A stretch of DNA of 19,469 nt from Caldilineae bacterium (GTDB taxonomy: Bacteria; Chloroflexota; Anaerolineae; J102). The notes beneath the pieces are model-generated. The model worked only from the letters and a program-made list of their open reading frames with translations, was not told the origin of the DNA and made no database searches. A program made the translations under genes and the position numbers. The stretch lies in the NCBI GenBank assembly GCA_003694905.1, contig RFJM01000051.1:1-19469 (forward strand). Reading direction: 5' to 3'. Position 1 is the stretch's first letter. Every line of letters starts with the position of its first letter. Below are positions 1 to 5,071 of this stretch, one piece after another.

Positions 1-131
1 CTTGGCAAGCTGAAACGGTGGCCGGGTGTTTGGTCGTGTGTGGCCGCAGCTTTTTCCGGGGGGCAGCGCCCCCCGGAAAAAGCTGCGGCCACACCCGACG
101 AAACACCCGGCCACCGTTTCAGCTTGCCAAG
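1..131. repeat. Near-perfect 131-bp palindrome (64-bp arms)
   Basis: Bases 1-64 are the reverse complement of 68-131, leaving a 3-base loop (AGC at 65-67). Pairing base i with base 132-i gives only two mismatches, 32/100 and 37/95. The innermost part is a GGGGGGC/GCCCCCC clamp flanked by an AAAAAGCTGCGGCC-type stem. The left arm starts exactly at the window edge, so the true element may be longer. It lies about 350 bp beyond the thiolase stop. It could be a natural large hairpin element or a fold-back assembly artefact at a contig end; the two mismatches argue mildly for a natural element. No open reading frame through it looks genuine. Confidence 0.9.
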
Positions 132-482
132 CGGCGCTGCTCAGGCCTGGTGGCGGCGCCAGGCTGTAATGCCTCTCCTGCAGGTTGCCCCCAGCCTGAA
201 GCGCACCCTGCGAGAATGAGTGCCACCCAGGATTTTGGCGGACTCATATGGCGCCCTGGCGAGGACGAGCGAATTCTTGGACCTTGCGACGCTGCAACGG
301 TGGGTGGTTTGTCCGGCTGGGTGGGGCCGCAATATTTTCCGGGCAGCTGCCACCCGCTCGCTCCAAAGACAAGATACACCTCGCGAGATAGTGCATGTCG
401 TCTTCGGGGCGGGTGAGCATCCGGCAACCTGCTCCCAGACGCAGTGCTCTCGCTCACCCCTTGCTTTTCCGACACCTACCCA
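132..482. other. Gap with no recognisable gene
   Basis: This stretch lies downstream of the thiolase stop. A minus-strand open frame (475 down to 119) runs through it and into the palindrome. Its product is Pro/Gly/Ser-rich, lacks the Cys pairs expected of a DUF35 zinc ribbon and resembles no family I know, so it is not called. A perfect 8-base inverted repeat (411-418 with 452-459) lies close to the thiolase stop. I see no T-rich intrinsic terminator for the mevalonate operon here. Confidence 0.6.
411..459. repeat. Inverted repeat downstream of thiolase
   Basis: GGGTGAGC (411-418) and GCTCACCC (452-459) form a perfect 8-bp stem with a 33-base loop, starting 23 bases past the thiolase stop codon. 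There is no T-run on either side, so it is not a canonical terminator. It may mark the 3' end of the operon mRNA or be coincidental. Confidence 0.4.
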
Positions 483-1646
483 TCAATCTTCTCCCACCAG
501 AATGTGGGTGATGATGGTAGCACCGGAACCGCCGATGTTCTGGGCCATGCCCACGTGCGCGTGCTTGAGCTGGTTGGTACCGGCTTCGCCGCGCAGTTGT
601 TGCACCACCTCCACGATCTGGTAAATGCCGGTAGCGCCCACAGGATGGCCTCGTGCTTTCAAACCACCCATGGTGGTGATGGGGAGTTCCCCGTCAAGGG
701 CAATGGCCCCCGACTCGCCCAGGGCAGTTCCCTGGCCGCGCGGGGCAAAGCCACACGCTTCTAGACTGAGCACCGACATAATGCTGAATGCATCATGCAG
801 TTCGAAAAAGTCGATATCCTTGGGAGTAAGCCCGGCCAGTGTGTAGGCGCGATGGCTGGACAGATACGCGGCCTCCAGAAAAAGAGGATCGCGACGATCG
901 TGCACGGCCAATGTATCGGTCGCCGAAACCGACGCGGCAACCCGGACAATGCGCTTGCCCTGGCCGTACTCCTTCGCCCGGTCGGCAGGCACCAGCACAA
1001 CAGCGGCGGCACCGTCACAAATAGGCGAGCTATCCATGACATTGATGGGTGGTGCCACGACCGGTGCGTTGATATAGCGCTCCACCGAGATGGCCATGGG
1101 GAACATGGCGTTGGGGTTTCCCTGGGCATTCTTGTGGGCATTGACGGGGAAGGGAGCAAAGGCGCTGTGAGGCACACGGTACTCGTACATGTAGCGGCGC
1201 ATGAGCATAGCATTCAGAGCCAGAAAGGTTGCGCCTTCGGCCACTTCATATTCCTGGTCGGCAGCCAGGGCCAGACCGGCCGTGGTTTCATGGGGCAGGG
1301 TGTCGGTCATCTTCTCCACGCCTGCCACGATCACCACATCGGCCATGCCCGACGCCACGGCCATGATGCCCACGCGCATGGCCGCTGCGCCCGATGCACA
1401 TGCCGCCTCGATCTTGGCAGCCTCGATACCGCGCAGGCCAACGAAATCGGCCAGGAGGGTGGCCAGATGTTCCTGACCTCCCAATTCGCCCGACAGCATG
1501 TTGCCCACGTAGAGGGCGTCTGCCGTCTCGATACCGGCATCCTGCATGGCTGCGACAATGGCATCGTGGCCGAGATGCCGCAACGATTTGTCCCAGAGCT
1601 CGCCTACCGGTGTCTGTCCAATGCCGACTATAGCTACGTCTCTCAT
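483..1646 (-). CDS. Archaeal-type acetyl-CoA C-acetyltransferase (thiolase)
   Basis: 387-aa thiolase, predicted to condense two acetyl-CoA into acetoacetyl-CoA, the first step of the mevalonate pathway. The nucleophilic Cys83 lies in AACASGAAA (81-89). FELHDAF (281-287) supplies one active-site His (H284), and GGLKARGHPVGATG (327-340) holds H334 of the GHP motif. The usual C-terminal CxG cysteine of bacterial biosynthetic thiolases is replaced by NIGGSG (370-375), as in the archaeal/SCP2-like thiolase group. The ATG at 1646 is preceded by AGGA about 7 bases upstream and follows the HMG-CoA synthase stop by 9 bases, so it is the third gene of the operon. In archaea this enzyme works in a complex with HMG-CoA synthase and a DUF35 protein; no DUF35 gene is visible here. 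A related acyl-CoA thiolase activity is possible but the neighbours make acetoacetyl-CoA synthesis likely. Confidence 0.9.
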   Translation of the reverse strand: MRDVAIVGIGQTPVGELWDKSLRHLGHDAIVAAMQDAGIETADALYVGNMLSGELGGQEHLATLLADFVGLRGIEAAKIEAACASGAAAMRVGIMAVASGMADVVIVAGVEKMTDTLPHETTAGLALAADQEYEVAEGATFLALNAMLMRRYMYEYRVPHSAFAPFPVNAHKNAQGNPNAMFPMAISVERYINAPVVAPPINVMDSSPICDGAAAVVLVPADRAKEYGQGKRIVRVAASVSATDTLAVHDRRDPLFLEAAYLSSHRAYTLAGLTPKDIDFFELHDAFSIMSVLSLEACGFAPRGQGTALGESGAIALDGELPITTMGGLKARGHPVGATGIYQIVEVVQQLRGEAGTNQLKHAHVGMAQNIGGSGATIITHILVGED

Positions 1647-1655
1647 CTTGCTATC

Positions 1656-2714
1656 CTATTTCATCTTGAGTTTGCCGCGATAACGCAAATAGGTGGCATA
1701 GTCGATGGGCGTCCGCCGCGCGATATAGTCCTCGGTCGCGGGTGCCAGCAGCCGCCGGTCGCGAATCCGTTCGGTCACCTCGAAGGACATGGCATCACTG
1801 CCGGCGCCCGAGCCGAAGGAAACCACCAGAATGCGGTCGCCCGGTTCGGCCACATCCAGCACAGCCGTCAGACCGACCAGGGACGCACCGGAATAGGTGT
1901 TGCCGATGCGACCAACCAGCAGCCCCGCCTCCCATTGTTCGGGCTTGAAGCCGAGCTTCCTGGCCGCGCGCGTGGGGAACTTGACATTGGGCTGATGCAG
2001 CACCACATAACGATAGTCCGCGGGCTTGCGGTCCAGGGCTTCCAGCAACATCTGGCCCGCGGAGAGGATATGATGAAAATAGGCGGGTTCACCGGTAAAG
2101 CGCATGCCGTGGGAGGGATACTCCGCATGGGGTCGGCGCCAGAAGTCCGGGGTGTCGGTCACGTAGGAGAGCGATCCCTCGAAACGGGCCAGCGCCGCTT
2201 CTGCCGGGCCGATGATGATGGCGGCTCCGCCGGCGCCGGCCGTGTACTCCAGCGCATCCCCCGGCCGACCCTGGGCCGTGTCTGCGCCGATACCCATGGC
2301 ATAATCGGCCATGCCCGATCCCACCATGCCGATGGCTGCCACAATGGCCTCGGTGCCCGCCTTACAGGCAAATTCCCAGTCCGCGGCCTGTACCAGAGGC
2401 GCGGCGCCGATGGCTTCGGCAACGATGGTGGAGGTCGGCTTCACCGCGTAGGGGTGGCTCTCGCTCCCTACCCAGATAGCCCGCAACTCGGTCGGTGCGA
2501 TGTCGGCGCGGACGAGCGCATTGCGGGCAGCCTCAATGGCGATGGTAGCCGTATCCTCGTCCAGACCCGGCACCGCCTTCTCCTGGATAGGAAGCCCTGC
2601 CGTACCGCCCGTCCATACTTCTGACACCGCCGCTGCAGGCAGACGATAGCGGGGAATATATGCGCCGTAGCCGGCTATACCAACCGGCCGCGAGGGCTTG
2701 AGTAAGACTGACAT
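1656..2714 (-). CDS. Hydroxymethylglutaryl-CoA synthase, archaeal type
   Basis: 352-aa HMG-CoA synthase that would join acetyl-CoA to acetoacetyl-CoA to give HMG-CoA. The catalytic Cys117 is in WEFACKAG (113-120), the His240 in VVLHQPN (237-243), and a GSES segment (83-86) carries the likely general-base Glu85. The length of about 350 aa and the sequence style match the archaeal family rather than the roughly 385-aa MvaS of Gram-positive bacteria. The open frame continues upstream to 3008 inside the reductase, but the ATG at 2714 is chosen because an AGGTGA Shine-Dalgarno sits 8 bases upstream and the family's N-terminal IAGYGAYIPRYRLP follows directly. It starts 8 bases after the reductase stop and ends 9 bases before the thiolase start, so the three genes are translated from one message. 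Confidence 0.93.
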   Translation of the reverse strand: MSVLLKPSRPVGIAGYGAYIPRYRLPAAAVSEVWTGGTAGLPIQEKAVPGLDEDTATIAIEAARNALVRADIAPTELRAIWVGSESHPYAVKPTSTIVAEAIGAAPLVQAADWEFACKAGTEAIVAAIGMVGSGMADYAMGIGADTAQGRPGDALEYTAGAGGAAIIIGPAEAALARFEGSLSYVTDTPDFWRRPHAEYPSHGMRFTGEPAYFHHILSAGQMLLEALDRKPADYRYVVLHQPNVKFPTRAARKLGFKPEQWEAGLLVGRIGNTYSGASLVGLTAVLDVAEPGDRILVVSFGSGAGSDAMSFEVTERIRDRRLLAPATEDYIARRTPIDYATYLRYRGKLKMK

Positions 2715-2722
2715 AGGATCAT

Positions 2723-3922
2723 TCACCTGCTGGATTCTTGGGCTTGCTCGGAATATTTCTGTCGCCGCCTCGCGTGCAGGGCCATGTGGCCGCGTTGAAT
2801 GCCTTCGGTTACCAGGGCGCGCAATGCTGCCAGGTTCTGGGCCAGTCCCACTGCCACCAGGATCTCGGCCAGTCTGCGTGCATTCGGCTGCCCCAGGATC
2901 TTGAGCGCCAGGCGTGCTGTGGGATGATAGCGCGTGAGGCCTCCTACCGTGCCCACCGCCAGTGGGATCTCCAACCTCCCCACCAGAGAATCCTCCTCCA
3001 CCTGCCATTGGGTGAGGGTGCGATAGCGGCCGTCACGCGCAGCGTAGGCATGGGCGCCGGCCTCGATCGCGCGCCAGTCCTGACCCGTCGCCAGGGCCAC
3101 AGCGTCGATGCCGTTGAAGATGCCCTTGTTGTGGGTGGCAGCGCGATAGGGATCGGCCCAGGCGAAGGCATTGGCCTCCACAATACCGCGGGCGACCCGG
3201 CCTCCGTCCAGATCCCCCTGTGAGAACGCGTTTACAGGAATCCTGCACGACGCCCAGGCTCTTCTACGATCGCTGAGATTGCTGAGGATGCGCAAAAGCG
3301 CCCGACCTTGCGTGAGCGCCTCCAGCCTGGGAGCCAGAGCTTCGGCCGCCGTATTTACAGCATTGGCCCCCATCGCATCGCGCGTATCCATCAGCAAGTG
3401 CACCACCAGCATCGGGCCTGCCGGTGTCTCGTCCAACCGGCGCACCTGCAGATCTAACGGGCCGCCGCCCAGGCGTCGGATGGTGGGATGCAACGGCTCA
3501 AGCTCGGCCAGCAACGCCTCTTTCTGTGCTTCGATGGCCTCAGTTGCAGAAACAGCATCGGGCACATCCAGAAGCTGGATCTGGCCTATCATGACCGGGG
3601 CCGTGCTGCCCGTACTAAAGCCCCCACCGGCTCGGGCCAGCCGCGCGGCATTGGCCAGCGCCGCCACGACCGAGGGCTCCTCGATGACCATGGGGATCAG
3701 CATCTCGCGGCCGTCGATGATGAAATTGGGGGCAATGGCAAAGGGCAGCGAGTACAACCCCACCACGTTCTCGACCAGCAGATCCGCATCGGCGAGAGCC
3801 AGCCCTCCTTGCAGGGCAGCGCGGTCGGACGCGTCGAGATCGGCCCAGCGGGCCAGTACCTCTGCACGTTCCTGCGGCGATAAGCGGTAAAATCCTTTGA
3901 GACGACTACTAGGTTCGTTCAT
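2723..3922 (-). CDS. mvaA: Hydroxymethylglutaryl-CoA reductase, class II
   Basis: 399-aa class II (bacterial 'degradative' type) HMG-CoA reductase, closely resembling the Pseudomonas mevalonii enzyme. Visible landmarks are ENVVGLYSLPFAIAPNF (51-67), the catalytic Glu82 in VIEEPS, the cofactor segment DAMGANAVNT (182-191), Lys266 in THNKGI, Asp282 in GQDW, and His379 in QRGHMALHAR. The Lys-Asp spacing of 16 equals that in P. mevalonii as I remember it. Beside synthase and thiolase genes it most likely makes mevalonate for isoprenoids despite the 'degradative' family label. The C-terminal flap after His379 is only 20 residues and ends in a polar RRRQKYSEQAQESSR tail, about 25 shorter than P. 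mevalonii. By memory-based alignment a His (about 144) occupies the P. mevalonii Asp146 NADH-selecting site, so cofactor choice is open. No clear Shine-Dalgarno precedes the ATG. Confidence 0.95.
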   Translation of the reverse strand: MNEPSSRLKGFYRLSPQERAEVLARWADLDASDRAALQGGLALADADLLVENVVGLYSLPFAIAPNFIIDGREMLIPMVIEEPSVVAALANAARLARAGGGFSTGSTAPVMIGQIQLLDVPDAVSATEAIEAQKEALLAELEPLHPTIRRLGGGPLDLQVRRLDETPAGPMLVVHLLMDTRDAMGANAVNTAAEALAPRLEALTQGRALLRILSNLSDRRRAWASCRIPVNAFSQGDLDGGRVARGIVEANAFAWADPYRAATHNKGIFNGIDAVALATGQDWRAIEAGAHAYAARDGRYRTLTQWQVEEDSLVGRLEIPLAVGTVGGLTRYHPTARLALKILGQPNARRLAEILVAVGLAQNLAALRALVTEGIQRGHMALHARRRQKYSEQAQESSR

Positions 3923-3941
3923 GGCTTAGTTTGACGGGCAC

Positions 3942-3967
3942 AAAAAAGCCCACACATACTGTGTGGG
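3942..3967 (-). terminator. Intrinsic terminator in the mevalonate-operon leader (attenuator candidate)
   Basis: Read on the minus strand, CCCACACA-GTA-TGTGTGGG (an 8-bp perfect stem, 3967 to 3949) is followed by one C and then six T (3947-3942). The T-run ends only 19 bases before the reductase ATG at 3922. There is no T-run on the plus side, so it acts on minus-strand transcripts. No minus-strand gene ends just upstream (the next one, lon, has its own terminator at 4858-4930). It therefore most simply terminates the operon's own leader transcript, as in attenuation or riboswitch control. Confidence 0.75.
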
Positions 3968-4330
3968 GGAAACCGGCGGTTTCCGTGGATGGCATCTTAG
4001 CACGCACACCCTCTCAAAAGCTATCAGGTTACTTTCAAGAACTGCCTGTGGCAGGCAGTGAGCCCGCATGTCGCCGCTGCCAGGCGGCAACGGCCCCGCC
4101 CCGGTGCGCTGAAACAGTCTCAGGTTGCCTTATCGGGCGAGGAGAGGCGCTGCCCCGGCCGCTCCGCGGCCGGCTCCTGTTTGAAATCCGCCGGGTCTCT
4201 CCCCTATGTGGGGCCGGCGGCGAATCCGTGATCCGGAGTGTTGCACACCGCCTCAGGTTTCGCGTTCAGAAAACTTTCCGAGATTGTGGGACACACCCAA
4301 ATGCGCCGTATCTCTTCCCCAATTCGCAAA
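3968..4330 (-). promoter_or_regulatory. Hairpin-dense leader of the mevalonate operon
   Basis: This gene-free stretch contains several perfect hairpins: 3968-3984 (7-bp stem), 4041-4059 (ACTGCCTG/CAGGCAGT, 3-base loop), 4073-4088 (GCCGC/GCGGC), 4155-4173 (CCGGCCGC/GCGGCCGG, 3-base loop) and 4188-4220 (CCGCCGG/CCGGCGG enclosing CCCC/GGGG with a one-sided 6-base bulge). The heptamer TCAGGTT (AACCTGA on minus) occurs at 4024, 4120 and 4253. Together with the terminator at 3942-3967 this looks like a structured 5' leader of the minus-strand operon. A minus-strand -10-like CATAAT overlaps the DoxX promoter region (4341-4346) without a good -35 box, so the transcription start is uncertain. I do not recognise a known riboswitch class. 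Confidence 0.5.
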
Positions 4331-4334
4331 GCTT

Positions 4335-4343
4335 TGCTATAAT
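4335..4343 (+). promoter_or_regulatory. Extended -10 promoter for the DoxX-like gene
   Basis: TGCTATAAT combines a TGn extension (4335-4337) with a consensus -10 box (4338-4343). The -35 position at a 17-base spacing (TTCCCC, 4315-4320) is weak, as expected when an extended -10 is used. GCTAT (4336-4340) and ATAGC (4348-4352) form a small inverted repeat over the -10 box that could be an operator. Transcription from here would give a leader of about 110 bases before the ATG at 4459. Confidence 0.6.
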
Positions 4344-4407
4344 TATGATAGCTCAAACGTTCAGGGAGGGCTCTTGCCCGCCACCTGGACGGAGGCTGGG
4401 AGGTATT

Positions 4408-4438
4408 TGCATCGAGATAATGTCCCCATTATCTTGCA
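4408..4438 (+). promoter_or_regulatory. Stem-loop in the DoxX-like gene leader
   Basis: AGATAATG (4415-4422), loop TCCC and CATTATCT (4427-4434) make a perfect 8-bp stem. Flanking TGCA (4408-4411) and TGCA (4435-4438) can add four pairs past a 3-base bulge. It stands about 10 bases before the strong Shine-Dalgarno AAAGGAGGT (4447-4455). It may be an mRNA-stabilising hairpin or a dyad operator; there is no T-run, so it is not a terminator. Confidence 0.55.
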
Positions 4439-4458
4439 TTTGATCGAAAGGAGGTCTC

Positions 4459-4842
4459 ATGAATACTGCCGCCTGGATTGTTCAAGTCATCCTCGCCGTC
4501 GTCTTTCTGGTAGTCGGCATCTTGAAACTGATGCGGACCAAAGAGCAGGTCCTGGAGCAGATGGGAGACCACATGGGGTGGGTCAATGACTTCTCACAGA
4601 CACAGATTCGCGGCATCGGCGTCCTGGAGATCCTGGGAGCTCTGGGCATGATCTTGCCGGGCCTGACCAAGATCGCCACAATACTGACGCCCCTGGCAGG
4701 CGTGGGTCTGGCTCTGGTCATGGTGGGTGCCGGCATCACGCACATCCGCCGCAAAGAGTATCCCATGCTGGTGGTCAACATCGTGCTCTTCGTACTGGCC
4801 CTCTTCGTCGCCTACGCCCGTTTCTCGGCAGCCCCCCTCTAA
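4459..4842 (+). CDS. DoxX-like small integral membrane protein
   Basis: 127-aa protein with four predicted membrane helices (about 5-24, 51-68, 71-95 and 101-121) and a short polar loop after helix 1. The pattern of helix 1 ending in G-x-x-K-L (GILKLM, 20-25), a helix 2 with LEILGALGMILPG, and a short basic THIRRKEYP linker before helix 4 fits the DoxX/DoxX_2 superfamily. Members are membrane proteins often linked to redox or thiol stress, but the role of this one cannot be read from sequence. The start is fixed by an excellent Shine-Dalgarno (AAAGGAGGT, 4447-4455). It is a single-gene unit with its own promoter and a strong terminator downstream, diverging from the mevalonate operon. Confidence 0.8.
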   Translation: MNTAAWIVQVILAVVFLVVGILKLMRTKEQVLEQMGDHMGWVNDFSQTQIRGIGVLEILGALGMILPGLTKIATILTPLAGVGLALVMVGAGITHIRRKEYPMLVVNIVLFVLALFVAYARFSAAPL

Positions 4843-4857
4843 GTTCATCCGTTACCC

Positions 4858-4930
4858 AAACAAAAACCCCCGTCCCGGCTTTGACCTGAGTCATGCGACT
4901 CCCAGCCTCGCCGGGCGGGGGTTTTTGTTG
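4858..4930. terminator. Bidirectional intrinsic terminator
   Basis: AACAAAAACCCCCG (ending 4872), then a bulged T and CCCGGC (4874-4879), pairs with GCCGGG (4910-4915), CGGGGG (4916-4921) and TTTTTGTT (4922-4929). This makes a long GC-rich stem flanked by A-run and T-run. Because both flanks are present it can stop transcripts from either side. It lies 15 bases past the DoxX-like gene on the plus strand and about 140 bases past the convergent lon gene on the minus strand. Confidence 0.88.
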
Positions 4931-4979
4931 AAAACAGGCGACACGGGCAACTGTTCGCCGCTATCGAAGTAAGGGGTAA

Positions 4980-5053
4980 CACAGATTCACACAGCCTTCG
5001 GTCACAGATCCATTTTTTCTCCTTATCTGTGTCCGGCTGTGTTCATCCGTGTG
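4980..5053. repeat. Intergenic imperfect inverted repeat (CACAGAT/ATCTGTG type)
   Basis: The left arm (4980-5009, containing CACAGAT, CACACAGCC and CACAGATC) is largely the reverse complement of the right arm (5025-5053, containing ATCTGTG, GGCTGTGT and ATCCGTGTG). A T-rich core (TTTTTTCTCC) lies between. The right arm reads like the 'TTCATCCGTGTG' intergenic repeat that I recall being dispersed in several bacterial phyla. It lies between the lon 3' end and the bidirectional terminator, a typical place for such repeats. No second copy was noticed in this window. Confidence 0.65.
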
Positions 5054-5071
5054 CAACTAAGGCTTGCGAGA

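Noticed and set aside
119..475. Minus-strand 118-codon frame after thiolase as a DUF35 partner gene
   Set aside because: It lacks zinc-ribbon cysteine pairs and an OB-like sequence, has low-complexity composition and runs into the palindrome.
795..2624. A 609-codon plus-strand open frame opposite the thiolase and HMG-CoA synthase genes
   Set aside because: Its product is His/Gly/Arg-rich without family features and lies antisense to two clearly identified enzymes; long antisense frames are common in GC-rich DNA.
4021..4140. SAM-I- or TPP-riboswitch-like words on the minus strand (CCCGATAAGGCAACC, AACCTGAT)
   Set aside because: The other conserved blocks of these riboswitches are missing or in the wrong order, so the resemblance is treated as chance.
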